From: Bacteroidales bacterium UBA2939
GTDB taxonomy: Bacteria; Bacteroidota; Bacteroidia; Bacteroidales; P3
DNA length: 64,000 nucleotides
Direction of reading: 5' to 3'
Assembly (NCBI GenBank): GCA_002349055.1
Contig: DECD01000014.1
Coordinates: forward strand, 14,491 to 78,490
A model generated the notes under the pieces. That model was not told the DNA's origin and did not search any database. It was given only the letters and a program-made list of their open reading frames with translations. Shown here piece by piece: positions 41,865 to 50,904 of this stretch; within the stretch, counting starts at the first letter, position 1, and each line of letters opens with the position of its first letter. A program made the translations under genes and the position numbers.

Positions 41865-42398
41865 CTATTTGTTAATATCGCCAAGATACAAATCAATCAA
41901 CCCTTTAGGAGCGGAGATGTAGAGTATTTTTTGCTCGCGGTCGACCTTCTGTATCACCTCATCGATGACGGGAACGAGCACCTCGACGCCGTTTTTCACG
42001 ATTTGGAACAGCGGCTGGGCGGGATACTCAATCACCTGCTCGAGGGTGCCGATGTCGCCCTTCTCGTCGTCTATCACCCTGAAGCCCACCACCTCGTGGA
42101 AATAGAACTTGTTGCCTTCGAGCTTGGGCAGCAGGTCGAGCGGCAGGTAGAGTTCGTGTCCGACAAGCGCCTGCGCCTGTTCGGTGCCAATCTCCTCGAA
42201 AGTCACAACGGCCTTGTTGCCATTGAGCTGGTCGATGTGGAAGAAATAGGGCACCAGTTTCCCCTTGACCTCCACAAAGGCGGAATCGAGCTCAAGATAC
42301 TCCTCGGGGTCATCGACATCGAGGAATAGCACCATTTGTCCCTTCACTCCCCAGGGCTTGGTAACGCGACCCAGATAGAAACAATCGTCTATGTTCAT
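41865..42398 (-). CDS. rimM: Ribosome maturation factor RimM
   Basis: A 177-aa 16S rRNA processing factor that helps assemble the 30S head. The N-terminal RimM domain (YLGRVTKPWGVKGQMVLFL) is followed by a PRC-barrel domain (NKFYFHEVVGFRVIDDEKGDIG, QPLFQIV, VLVPVIDEVIQKVD). It lies downstream of rpsP, the common rpsP-rimM order; the 122-base gap contains a large hairpin. Confidence 0.95.
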   Translation of the reverse strand: MNIDDCFYLGRVTKPWGVKGQMVLFLDVDDPEEYLELDSAFVEVKGKLVPYFFHIDQLNGNKAVVTFEEIGTEQAQALVGHELYLPLDLLPKLEGNKFYFHEVVGFRVIDDEKGDIGTLEQVIEYPAQPLFQIVKNGVEVLVPVIDEVIQKVDREQKILYISAPKGLIDLYLGDINK

Positions 42399-42402
42399 AG
42401 AA

Positions 42403-42517
42403 ATTAGGAATTAGAAATTAGGATTTTCAGGAATTTGATACTATAAAAAGAGAAATTAGGAATACTGCCGCGGCAGCCAATTCCTAATTTCTCATTTCAA
42501 ATTCCTAATTACCGATT
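42403..42517. repeat. AATTAGGA repeat with long hairpin between rpsP and rimM
   Basis: GAGAAATTAGGAAT (42450-42463) and ATTCCTAATTTCTC (42480-42493) are exact complements around the palindrome CTGCCGCGGCAG. Further AATTAGGA units lie on both sides. It may attenuate or stabilise the rpsP-rimM transcript. Confidence 0.85.
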
Positions 42518-42520
42518 GGA

Positions 42521-43072
42521 TTAAGCCTCGGCGGGAGCCTCGGTCTCGGCAGCGGGCTCGGCGTTCTCAGCGGCCTCGGCCTCAGCCTTGGCGGCAGCGG
42601 CGGCCTCGGCGGCAGCCTGACGCTTGGCGGCGACGGCGGCAGCCTTGGTCTCGTTGGTCTTCTTCTCGGCCTCGAGACGAGCCTTGCGGGTGTTGCGGGC
42701 GTTGTTCTCAACGTCGCTCTTCTTGCTGTTGATCTTGGCCTCTTTGGCCTGCAGCCACTCGTTGAAACGCACATCGGCGGTCTCCTGGCTGATAGCACCC
42801 TTCTCGACGCCAATCTGGAGGTGACGGCGGAGCAGGACACCCTTATAACTGAGGATGCGACGGACAGTGTCGCTGGGCTGGGCACCATTCTTCACCCACT
42901 CGACGGCGCGGTCGAAGTTGAGGTCGATGGTGGCGGGGTTGGTCAACGGATTGTAAGTGCCAAGCTTCTCGATAAATTTTCCATCTCGAGGTGCACGACC
43001 ATCCGCAACAACGATGTGGTAGAAAGGCTGATTCTTCTTACCATGACGCTGAAGTCTAATTCTTGCTGGCAT
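42521..43072 (-). CDS. rpsP: 30S ribosomal protein S16
   Basis: A 183-aa protein. The S16 core (residues 1-80: MPARIRLQRHGKKNQPFYHI, VVADGRAPRDGKFIEKLGTY) is followed by a long Ala/Glu/Lys-rich tail (about 95-183), an extension frequent in Bacteroidota S16. It is a component of the 30S subunit body. A strong promoter lies 54 bases upstream. Confidence 0.97.
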   Translation of the reverse strand: MPARIRLQRHGKKNQPFYHIVVADGRAPRDGKFIEKLGTYNPLTNPATIDLNFDRAVEWVKNGAQPSDTVRRILSYKGVLLRRHLQIGVEKGAISQETADVRFNEWLQAKEAKINSKKSDVENNARNTRKARLEAEKKTNETKAAAVAAKRQAAAEAAAAAKAEAEAAENAEPAAETEAPAEA

Positions 43073-43125
43073 AATTGTTTGTTTTTTAAATGTTTATTAC
43101 TATTTGTTGTTAAATTAACAGACTG

Positions 43126-43133
43126 CAAAGATA
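43126..43133 (-). promoter_or_regulatory. -7 box (TATCTTTG) of rpsP
   Basis: TATCTTTGCAGTC on the minus strand, preceded by an A/T-rich tract. The predicted leader is about 48 nt. Confidence 0.65.
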
Positions 43134-43191
43134 CAACTTTTTTTGAAACTGGTAAAATATTTTTTCTTCCAGGACTGAAATGTTAAAAAGT

Positions 43192-43229
43192 CGGAGTTGA
43201 TACGGAGTTGACTCGGAGTTGATACGGAG
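43192..43229. repeat. Eleven-base tandem repeat (CGGAGTTGATA)
   Basis: CGGAGTTGATA, CGGAGTTGACT, CGGAGTTGATA, then a partial unit. The complementary array TATCAACTCCG lies at 60518-60559. Otherwise 43134-43373 shows no gene. Confidence 0.85.
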
Positions 43230-43373
43230 GATTCACGACCTTGGGGTTGAGGATGGATTTGTTTGTTTTCATCTTTTTTACTCTCGCGGGGCAATAAAAA
43301 AAGGTAAGATGCGTTATTTCAAAGCAAAAATCGTATAATTAATTATAGAATCGATAACTAATAAGCGCGTATT

Positions 43374-44762
43374 ATGAGCTTGATAAAATCCATCTCCGGT
43401 ATCCGCGGCACCATCGGTGGCCCGGCAGGCGAGGGCCTCACTCCCCTCGACGTTGTTAAATTCACTTCCGCTTTCGCCACCTTCTTGAAAGGTGCCAATC
43501 CCGGCCGTCGGCTGCGCCTGGCTGTGGGTCGCGACGCACGCCTGAGCGGCGCTATGGTTGACCGCCTCGTCGTCGGCACCCTGCAAGGCATGGGCGTCGA
43601 TGTGCTGGAGACCGGCCTCAGCACCACCCCCACCACCGAGATGACCGTCATCGACGGCCATTGCGACGGCGGCATCATCATCACCGCCAGCCACAACCCC
43701 AAGCACTGGAACGCCCTCAAGTTGCTGAATGCCAAGGGCGAATTCATCTCCGATGCCGAGGGCAAGGAGGTGCTGCGCCTCGCAGAATCGCAGGAAATCA
43801 ACTATGCCGAGGTCGACGACCTGGGACAGGTGACCGTCGAGGATGACTGGATTGACCGCCATATCGAGCGCGTGCTCGGGCTTAAACTGGTTGACGTTGA
43901 AGCTATCAAGAAGGCCAACTTCAAGGTGGCCGTCGATGCCGTCAACTCCACCGGCGGCTTGGCCATCCCGCGCCTGCTGCGCAAACTGGGTGTGAAAGAG
44001 GTGGTTGAACTCAACTGCGACCCCACCGGCCATTTCGCCCACAACCCCGAACCCATCCCGCAAAACCTCACGCAAATCTCCGACTGCGTGCGCGACAACC
44101 ACTGCGACCTCGGCATCGTGGTCGACCCCGATGTGGACCGTCTGGCACTGGTATGCGAGACTGGCGAGATGTTCGGCGAGGAGTACACGCTGGTCAGCGT
44201 GGCCGACTACGTGCTGCAGCACACGCCGGGCAACACGGTGAGCAACCTCTCGTCGTCCAGGGCTTTGCGCGACGTGACGCGCCGCTATGCCGGCTGCGAG
44301 TACAATGCCGCCGCCGTGGGCGAGGTGAACGTCACCACGCTGATGCGCAAGACCAACGCCATCATCGGCGGCGAGGGCAACGGCGGTGTCATCTACCCCG
44401 AGCTACACTACGGCCGCGACGCCCTCGTGGGTGTGGCTCTGTTCCTCACCCTCCTCGCCAAGCGGGGCATGAAGGTGAGCGAGTTAAGGAAGACCTATCC
44501 CGAGTATATCATCTCGAAGAACCGCAAAGACCTGACGCCCGACATGGATGTCGACGCCCTGCTGGCCAAGGTGGCCAAACTCTACAACGGCATGACTGGT
44601 GTAGAAAAGGTGACCACCATAGATGGCGTGAAGATTGACTTTGCCGACGGCTGGGTGCACCTCCGCAAGAGCAACACCGAACCCATCATCCGCATCTACA
44701 GCGAAGCCGCCACCGAAGCCCGCGCCAACGAGCTGGCGCAGCAGGTGATGCAGCAGATTTGA
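43374..44762 (+). CDS. glmM: Phosphoglucosamine mutase
   Basis: A 462-aa alpha-D-phosphohexomutase, likely converting glucosamine-6-P to glucosamine-1-P for UDP-GlcNAc synthesis. Visible are the active-site serine loop TASHNPKHWNAL (about residues 103-108), the metal loop DPDVDRLAL (about 250), the sugar loop GEGNGGVIYPE and the phosphate loop RKSNTEPIIRIYSEA. Bacteroidota often carry this form annotated as phosphoglucosamine mutase; phosphomannomutase activity is not excluded. Single gene, followed by a terminator. Confidence 0.92.
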   Translation: MSLIKSISGIRGTIGGPAGEGLTPLDVVKFTSAFATFLKGANPGRRLRLAVGRDARLSGAMVDRLVVGTLQGMGVDVLETGLSTTPTTEMTVIDGHCDGGIIITASHNPKHWNALKLLNAKGEFISDAEGKEVLRLAESQEINYAEVDDLGQVTVEDDWIDRHIERVLGLKLVDVEAIKKANFKVAVDAVNSTGGLAIPRLLRKLGVKEVVELNCDPTGHFAHNPEPIPQNLTQISDCVRDNHCDLGIVVDPDVDRLALVCETGEMFGEEYTLVSVADYVLQHTPGNTVSNLSSSRALRDVTRRYAGCEYNAAAVGEVNVTTLMRKTNAIIGGEGNGGVIYPELHYGRDALVGVALFLTLLAKRGMKVSELRKTYPEYIISKNRKDLTPDMDVDALLAKVAKLYNGMTGVEKVTTIDGVKIDFADGWVHLRKSNTEPIIRIYSEAATEARANELAQQVMQQI

Positions 44763-44797
44763 AGTAAGAAGTAAGAAGTAAGAGCTAAGAAGTAAGA
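44763..44797. repeat. AGTAAGAAGTAAGA simple repeat
   Basis: Short-period AAGTAAGA / AGCTAAGA units directly after the glmM stop codon, complementary to the 14-base repeat that encodes the TolC signal peptide (3003-3030). Confidence 0.8.
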
Positions 44798-44826
44798 GGG
44801 CTGGCGTTTGGTTGCGTCAGCCCTTT
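44798..44826 (+). terminator. Terminator of glmM
   Basis: GGGCTGGCG / CGTCAGCCC stem with a short loop, followed by TTTATT. It overlaps the 3' end of the convergent glycosyltransferase gene. Confidence 0.65.
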
Positions 44827-45821
44827 ATTGGTTCAGAAAGCAGCCGTTTGATTTGTGTCACAGCAGGCCAAACATAACGGCAGAATTCGGGATACAAATT
44901 CAGATAAATAGCCAAATAAGAAGCCTTATCTTGCAAAGAAAGATAAGGGCATCCAAAAATATGGCGATTGATTTCGGGGTATGTAGATAGGTATTGATTT
45001 CGTCCCTTACGCTGTCTTAACTTCCCTTGCAATTTGAAGCGAACATAAAACTTCATCCATATCAAATCGTTGGCAACAGCTAAATTACGCGACAAAACAT
45101 AATCCTCCACAAATTTAAAATTGGCCATACACTGACGAAGTCCCTCATCACAACTGTTCTCGCTGAGATGCTTGGTCAAAGAGTTGGGATTATGGCGGTA
45201 ATAATATAAAGGCTCGTGGAGGAAATTCACCACCTGGCAAAGAGCTTGGGTCTGCGTTGACTGAACCCAGTCTTCTAGATAATATTCCGTAGGAAAATCC
45301 ACTTGGCGATAAATCTCTGTACGAGTGAGACGAGTCCATACACATGGGCTGAACAATCTGTGCAGAAAACCCCGCACCAAATCGCCATCGGCGGGTTCAT
45401 GATTACGACGGCGAAACCTTTTTTTCCCATTAGTGCGGTAAAAATCACAAATCACCATGTCGGCATCGTTCGATTTGGCGCTAAGGTACATCTTCTCGTA
45501 CATGGTGGGGTCGCACCAGTCATCGCTGTCGCAGTGGGCAACATATTCTGCATTGATATGGCCAAGACCTGTTTTGCGGGCGGTGGGAAGTCCTTTGTTG
45601 ACCTCGTGATGTACCACAGAAACCTGTGTTGCCCGCTCGGGATGGCGGGCAAGCACGGTGTTGAGAATGTCGATACTATTGTCAGGAGATGCGTCGTCCA
45701 CAAAGACGAACTGCATATCATCTAGGGTCTGCGTCATAAGACTCTCGGCGCATCGTTCAATATAGGGGGCCACGTTCCATATCGGGACGACGACCCCCAC
45801 TTTAGCTGTGTGATCTGTCAT
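44817..45821 (-). CDS. Family 2 glycosyltransferase
   Basis: A 334-aa GT-A fold enzyme: VGVVVPIWNVAPYIERCAESL, VFVDDASPDNSIDIL, the nucleotide-sugar metal motif CDSDDW (a DxD variant), and the acceptor-side YYLEDWVQSTQ (ED/WV motif of GT2 enzymes). Probably adds a sugar to a surface glycan or LPS; donor and acceptor are not predictable. It overlaps the PspC gene start by four bases, so they are co-translated. Confidence 0.88.
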   Translation of the reverse strand: MTDHTAKVGVVVPIWNVAPYIERCAESLMTQTLDDMQFVFVDDASPDNSIDILNTVLARHPERATQVSVVHHEVNKGLPTARKTGLGHINAEYVAHCDSDDWCDPTMYEKMYLSAKSNDADMVICDFYRTNGKKRFRRRNHEPADGDLVRGFLHRLFSPCVWTRLTRTEIYRQVDFPTEYYLEDWVQSTQTQALCQVVNFLHEPLYYYRHNPNSLTKHLSENSCDEGLRQCMANFKFVEDYVLSRNLAVANDLIWMKFYVRFKLQGKLRQRKGRNQYLSTYPEINRHIFGCPYLSLQDKASYLAIYLNLYPEFCRYVWPAVTQIKRLLSEPIKG

Positions 45822-46027
45822 CTTTCAAATTGGTTGTCTTCTGGGGCGGCGATCCAGACGATGAGGTAGGCCCAGAAGCCGAAGGTGCCGCAGAGGAGGG
45901 CCAGAAGGAAGATGATACGGACGACCGTGGGGTCGATGTTGAGATAATTGGCTATGCCGCCGCAGACACCGGCAATCTTGCGTTCGGTGAGGCTGCGGGT
46001 AAGACGTCTATAACTGTTGTTTTCCAT
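45818..46027 (-). CDS. PspC domain protein
   Basis: A 69-aa inner-membrane protein: RRLTRSLTERKIAGVCGGIA and LNIDPTVVRIIFLLALLCGT, with one hydrophobic segment followed by VWIAAPED. PspC-domain proteins sense or respond to envelope stress in other bacteria. ATG 46027 is used; the TTG three codons upstream lies in a simple AATTTTCAATT repeat. Confidence 0.87.
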   Translation of the reverse strand: MENNSYRRLTRSLTERKIAGVCGGIANYLNIDPTVVRIIFLLALLCGTFGFWAYLIVWIAAPEDNQFER

Positions 46028-46055
46028 AATTTTCAATTCTCAATTTTTCATTTTT

Positions 46056-48083
46056 TCAAAGCATTCCTTTGCGTTTGAGCAGAGCCTTGGGGCTGGGGTC
46101 TTTGCCGCGGAAGTCGCGGTAGAGGTCCATGGGCTCGACGGTGTAGCCGCTCTCGAGCAGGTGGCGGAACTTCTTGGCCAGCTCGGGATTGAATAGGTCG
46201 CCGCTCTCAGCGAAAGCCTCGAAAGCATCGGCATCGAGGATAGCCGTCCAGGTATAGCTGTAGTAGCCAGCGTCATATCCGGTGGTGAAGACATGCTGGA
46301 AGTAGGGCGAGCGGTAACGGCTGATAATCTCGGGGATGAGGCCGATTTTGTTCATGGCCTGCTCCTCGAACTTCAGCGGGTCGATAGCCTGCTTAGAGGT
46401 GAGCGAATAGTAGTCCATGTCGAGCAGCGAGGCGGCGAGGAGTTCGGTGGTCATGAAGCCCTGTCCATAGGTGGCTGCGGCCTCGATCTTCTTGATGAGG
46501 GCATCGGGGATGGCCTCGCCAGTCTGATAATGCTTGGCATACATCTTCATCACCTGCGGGTGGCGGCACCAGTTCTCCATGACCTGGCTGGGCAGTTCAA
46601 CGAAGTCGCGCGGCACATTGGTACCGGCCAGCGTGGGATAGGTGCACTTGGATAGGAGTCCGTGGAGGGCGTGGCCAAACTCGTGGAAGAGGGTCTCGCT
46701 CTCGTCGAAGTTAAGCAGTGAAGGTTTGTCTGCCGTGGGCTTGGTGAAGTTGCAGACCACCTGGATGATGGGGATGATGTTGTTGCCTTCGAGGTCGCGG
46801 TGCTGGCCGCGGAACTCGGTCATCCAGGCACCGCTGCGTTTGCTGGCGCGGGGATGGAAGTCCATGTAAAGGATGCCGATAGTCTGGTCGCCGTCCTTGA
46901 CCTCGAAGCAGCGGGCCTCTTTGTCGTAGGTGGGCAGGTCGGCGCGCTCGGTGAAGGTCAGGCCATAGAGCTTGTTGGCCACCATGAAGGCACCGGCACG
47001 GACGCTGTCGAGTGAGAAATAGGGGCGCACCTCGGCATCGTCGAGAGCATACTTCTCGGCACGCAGCTTCTCGCTATAGTAGCGCCAATCCCAAGGCTGG
47101 AGCTTGGCGCCGGGCTCGTCCTTCTCAAGCATCTTCTGGTATTGGTCGCGCTCCTGCTTGGCCACCTTGAGGGCGGGTTCCCAGATGTCGAGGAGGCAAC
47201 GGTACACATTGGCAGGGGTCTTGGCCAGGCAGTCATCGAGCACCCAGTCGGCATGGGTGGGGAAGCCGAGGATGTTGGCGCGCTCGAGGCGGAGGTTGAC
47301 GAGGGTGTCGATAATCTTGGTGTTGTCATACTGGCCATTTTTGCAACGGTCGGTAAAGGCATGCCACACCTCCTCGCGGAGCTTGCGGTCGGCGCAGGTC
47401 TGCATGAAAGGCTCCCAGGTGGGCATGTCGAGGGTCACCTTGCTACCGTCGGGCAGTTCTTTGCTGTAAGCATTCGTGGCTTTGAGCACGTTCTGGGCGA
47501 AGCGCATGGTGAGCGAGGCAATCTGCTCGTTGAGCTGACGGAAGCGCTCCTGCTGTTCGGCAGGAACATTGGCACCGGAACGCACAAAGCCTTTGTAGGT
47601 CACCTCGAGAAGGCGCATCTGCTCGGGGTTGAGGTTCAAACTCTCACGCTGCTCATAGACAGCCTTGATGCGCTCAAAGAGTTTGGCATTGAGGGCAATG
47701 TCGTCGCCATGGGCGGAGAGCAGCGGGGTCACCTTCTCCTCGATGGCCTCCATCTCGGGACTGTTTTCGCACTCGGAAAGATTGAAGAAGACGCTGCTGA
47801 CCTCTTTGAGCAGCTGGCCGCTGTACTCATAGGCAAGAATGGTGTTCTCGAAAGTCGGGGCGTCGGGATTATTGACGATGGCATCGATTTCGGCCTTCTG
47901 GCGAGCCATACCCTCCTCGAAGGCTGGCATATAGTGCTCGGTCTGGATGCGCGAGAAGTCGGGGATGTTGTACGGGGTGTTCCACTCCGCAAAGAAGGGG
48001 TTGTCCATGGTTTGGGTGTCTTTGTTTTTGCAGCCGGCAACCATCAGGAGTGCCAGCGCGGGAATTAATAATGTACGTTTCAT
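46056..48083 (-). CDS. M3-family metallopeptidase (dipeptidyl carboxypeptidase-like lipoprotein)
   Basis: A 675-aa zinc peptidase of the thimet oligopeptidase/Dcp family. A lipobox (LLMVAGC, Cys about 18) predicts membrane anchoring. The zinc motif HEFGHALHGLLS is near residue 464, with the downstream acidic ligand region PRDFVELPSQVMENW. The C-terminus TTGYDAGYYSYTW is typical. It degrades short peptides in the periplasm, in keeping with a peptide-fermenting lifestyle. It is 17 bases from the thioredoxin-like gene upstream. Confidence 0.92.
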   Translation of the reverse strand: MKRTLLIPALALLMVAGCKNKDTQTMDNPFFAEWNTPYNIPDFSRIQTEHYMPAFEEGMARQKAEIDAIVNNPDAPTFENTILAYEYSGQLLKEVSSVFFNLSECENSPEMEAIEEKVTPLLSAHGDDIALNAKLFERIKAVYEQRESLNLNPEQMRLLEVTYKGFVRSGANVPAEQQERFRQLNEQIASLTMRFAQNVLKATNAYSKELPDGSKVTLDMPTWEPFMQTCADRKLREEVWHAFTDRCKNGQYDNTKIIDTLVNLRLERANILGFPTHADWVLDDCLAKTPANVYRCLLDIWEPALKVAKQERDQYQKMLEKDEPGAKLQPWDWRYYSEKLRAEKYALDDAEVRPYFSLDSVRAGAFMVANKLYGLTFTERADLPTYDKEARCFEVKDGDQTIGILYMDFHPRASKRSGAWMTEFRGQHRDLEGNNIIPIIQVVCNFTKPTADKPSLLNFDESETLFHEFGHALHGLLSKCTYPTLAGTNVPRDFVELPSQVMENWCRHPQVMKMYAKHYQTGEAIPDALIKKIEAAATYGQGFMTTELLAASLLDMDYYSLTSKQAIDPLKFEEQAMNKIGLIPEIISRYRSPYFQHVFTTGYDAGYYSYTWTAILDADAFEAFAESGDLFNPELAKKFRHLLESGYTVEPMDLYRDFRGKDPSPKALLKRKGML

Positions 48084-48100
48084 AGATATCATTTATTACC

Positions 48101-49525
48101 TTATTTGTCTTTCATCAAAGCCTGGAAGATGGTCTCCAGAATGTCTGCATTGAGTTTCTTGGCCAGGAACTTATGGTCTTCGTTGTCCACAAGATAGATT
48201 TGCGGCGTGGTCTGTACATCGTACACCTCGCGCCAGTCGACATTGGCCTCGGCACCGTTGAGGTGCACCCAGCGCGGGTCAGTCATCTGGTGGTCGACAA
48301 GGAAGGTCTTCCATTTGGCGAGGGTCTGCTCGTCGGGTTCGGTGAGGATGGCGAAGGCCGTGACATCCAACAAGTCGGCATACTTCTCATACGTCTTGTA
48401 GACCGCCGGGATGATGTCGCGACAATGGCCGCAGGTGGGGCTCCAGAAGAGGAGCAGCGTGTAGCGGCCGGGCATGTGGTGGAGCGAATGGGGAGTGTGG
48501 ACGGTGTCGAAGAGGATAAGCTCGGGTGCGACCCTGCCCACCAGCAGCTTCTCCCATTTGTTGGCACGGGCAATCTGCTCGTCGATGGTCGACGGCTCAA
48601 GTCCCTGCACCTTGCCAGTGGCGAAATAGCGCTGCACAAGGTGGACATAGACCTCGTCATAAACCATGATACGGCTCTGGAGATAGTGCTGCGTCAGGTT
48701 GAGAATCAACCATCTGTAGACCTGCGGGGCCGGTTCGGCACGGTCGATGACCCTATCGAGCAAGGGGCAGATGACATCGGGCGGTGTGCGACCCAGAAGT
48801 TTGTCGACATACTCCATCACACGGTCGTAGAAGACGGACTTGGGGGTGCGGAGGATGAAGTCGTCGTTGAGCGGCATATTGTCGAAGAAATGGAGCTGAT
48901 ACCATTCATAGCGCTCCTGATCGGTCATCTTGCTGCCGTCGGCTTTCTCCTTCGGTATATCCACATCCTTGGTAGCCAGCATCATACGCGACAGCATACA
49001 ATCGGGATATTGGTTGATGTAGGCCATGCGGATGCTGTCCAGACGGTGTCGTTGGGCGGGAATGAAAACAGTGTTGAACTCAACCGAGTCCATCGTATTC
49101 TTTGCCGTCTCGAACTCCTGGTAGAACACCTCGTTGACTCGGTTGAAGTTGAAGAACAACTCGTTTTCCCTCGACCCTTTGGCGGTCATGCCAAGCTTCC
49201 AGTTCTCGTTATCGGTGCTGAGGGTGTAACGCTGTTTTTCGCGGTAGACGACAAACTCGACAAAGCGGTCTTTGTTGTTGGTGATATAGTAGAGGCCTGG
49301 GTCCAGCTCGCGGTCACCCTCGAATACGAATTTGCCCTTGCCATTATTGACGGCAGAGTCACAGAAAAACTTATACTGAGCCAGATAGTAGCCCATGTAT
49401 AGCAGCGAATCCTTGTTCCCCTCGGCGATGAATGTGATTTTATAGCTATCCTTGGCGGCGAACGCGGCCGTGGGCAGGAGCATCAGCGTGATGAGGATTG
49501 ACAAGATTGAAAAAGAGTGTCTCAT
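48101..49525 (-). CDS. Secreted thioredoxin-like protein (DUF5106-type)
   Basis: A 474-aa exported protein (signal peptide ending AAFA). Residues 25-130 resemble a DUF4369-like beta domain, followed by a helical DUF5106-like region. Residues about 335-474 form a TlpA/thioredoxin fold with active site SPTCGHC in LLLFWSPTCGHCRDI and the cis-Pro loop VQTTPQIYL. Likely a periplasmic thiol:disulfide oxidoreductase; such proteins are abundant in Bacteroidales. Confidence 0.87.
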   Translation of the reverse strand: MRHSFSILSILITLMLLPTAAFAAKDSYKITFIAEGNKDSLLYMGYYLAQYKFFCDSAVNNGKGKFVFEGDRELDPGLYYITNNKDRFVEFVVYREKQRYTLSTDNENWKLGMTAKGSRENELFFNFNRVNEVFYQEFETAKNTMDSVEFNTVFIPAQRHRLDSIRMAYINQYPDCMLSRMMLATKDVDIPKEKADGSKMTDQERYEWYQLHFFDNMPLNDDFILRTPKSVFYDRVMEYVDKLLGRTPPDVICPLLDRVIDRAEPAPQVYRWLILNLTQHYLQSRIMVYDEVYVHLVQRYFATGKVQGLEPSTIDEQIARANKWEKLLVGRVAPELILFDTVHTPHSLHHMPGRYTLLLFWSPTCGHCRDIIPAVYKTYEKYADLLDVTAFAILTEPDEQTLAKWKTFLVDHQMTDPRWVHLNGAEANVDWREVYDVQTTPQIYLVDNEDHKFLAKKLNADILETIFQALMKDK

Positions 49526-49605
49526 TTATTTTTTGTTTTTATGATTCCTTACTATATATATAGAGTGCGAATAGTCGTTTTTGGCTCACATTTTAACTTT
49601 TTTTT

Positions 49606-50904
49606 TCATTTCCCGATGCAGAAGCGTCCAAAGACATTACCCAGCATCTCCTCCGAGGTCACCTCGCCTGTGATGGTGCCGAGGTGGTAGAGCGCATCGC
49701 GCAGGTCGACGGCCACAAGGTCGGCCGGTATTCCGCCATCCAACCCTTGCGCGACAGCATCAAGAGCTTGTTTCACACGGCCAAGCGCCTCATAGTGGCG
49801 AGCGTTGGTCAGCATGATGTCATTCTCTTTTCCCATCCGGGAGCGGAAGGTGTCAATAATCTTTTGCTTGAGAGCATCAAGGCCATAGCCGGTCTTGGTG
49901 GAGATGAACAGCTCCCCTACCCTTTCGACCGCCGTGGGGATGTCGGCTTTGGTATGCACCACGAAGAAGGTCTTGTCGGCAAGGTCGATGTCGGGCTCCG
50001 TCCACGGCGTGGTGGCATCGTGGAGGTAGAGCACTATGTCGGCCTGTGCCACAGCCTTGCGGCTGCGTTCCACACCCAGTGTTTCCACCTGGTCGTCACT
50101 ATGGCGAAGACCAGCGGTGTCGATAAAGCGGAAGGTGATGCCGTCGAGGGTGAGTGTCTCCTCGATGGTGTCGCGCGTGGTGCCGGGTAGGTCGCTCACG
50201 ATGGCGCGGTCGTCGCCCAGCAAGGCGTTGAGCAGCGACGACTTGCCGGCATTGGGCTTGCCGACAATGGCCACCGGCACACCCCGTTTGATGGCGTTGC
50301 CCAGACTGAACGAGGCGATTAGAGTGGAAATCTGAAAGTGTAAAGTGGAAAGTATTTTTCGTAGTTGGGAGCGGTCGGCAAACTCCACATCCTCTTGCGA
50401 GAAATCCAGCTCCAGTTCGAGCAGGCTGGTAAAATCCAGCAGCTGCTGTCGCAGCTCCTTGAGTTTCTGCGCATATCCGCCCCGCAGCTGGCTTACCGCC
50501 AGACGGTGCTGTGCGGGGGTCACAGAGTCGATGAGGTCGGCAACAGCCTCGGCCTGCGACAGGTCGAGCCTGCCATTGAGGAAGGCCCTGCGGGTAAACT
50601 CGCCGGCCTCGGCCAGCCGTGCGCCATCGTCGACAAGGGTTTGCAGCAGCGCCTGCTGCACATAGAGTGACCCGTGGCATGAGATTTCCACCGTCGGCTC
50701 GCCCGTATAACCCTTGGGGAAATAGGTCGCCACCACATCGTCCAGCTCGTCGAATCGACAATATACAGCGTGGTGTGAAGCCAAGGTTTTTACCGACAAG
50801 TGACGTAGTGCAATGGCCAACGCCTCGTCGCCCGACAGCCGGGCCACGGCGATGCCGCCCACCCCGCGAGGGGTGGATATTGCCACTATAGTATCACTCT
50901 TCAT
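49606..50904 (-). CDS. mnmE: tRNA modification GTPase MnmE
   Basis: A 432-aa GTPase that, with MnmG, makes the cmnm5U34 wobble modification. The N-terminal tetrahydrofolate-binding domain (TIVAISTPRGVGGIAVARLSG), helical domain, and G domain (G1 GKPNAGKSS about 215-223, DLPGTTRD, G3 DTAG) are present, with the C-terminal FCIGK containing the catalytic Cys. Slightly shorter than many homologues. Residues about 184-194 (ILSTLHFQIST), just before the G domain, are encoded by ACTTTCCACTTTACACTTT-type short repeats. It overlaps the upstream membrane-protein gene by 11 bases. Confidence 0.95.
   Translation of the reverse strand: MKSDTIVAISTPRGVGGIAVARLSGDEALAIALRHLSVKTLASHHAVYCRFDELDDVVATYFPKGYTGEPTVEISCHGSLYVQQALLQTLVDDGARLAEAGEFTRRAFLNGRLDLSQAEAVADLIDSVTPAQHRLAVSQLRGGYAQKLKELRQQLLDFTSLLELELDFSQEDVEFADRSQLRKILSTLHFQISTLIASFSLGNAIKRGVPVAIVGKPNAGKSSLLNALLGDDRAIVSDLPGTTRDTIEETLTLDGITFRFIDTAGLRHSDDQVETLGVERSRKAVAQADIVLYLHDATTPWTEPDIDLADKTFFVVHTKADIPTAVERVGELFISTKTGYGLDALKQKIIDTFRSRMGKENDIMLTNARHYEALGRVKQALDAVAQGLDGGIPADLVAVDLRDALYHLGTITGEVTSEEMLGNVFGRFCIGK
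50321..50353 (-). repeat. In-frame short-period repeat in mnmE
   Basis: Coding strand ACTTTCCACTTTACACTTTC and continuation: four imperfect ACTTTNCA units of the same class as the tolC insertion, just before the GTPase domain. Confidence 0.65.
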
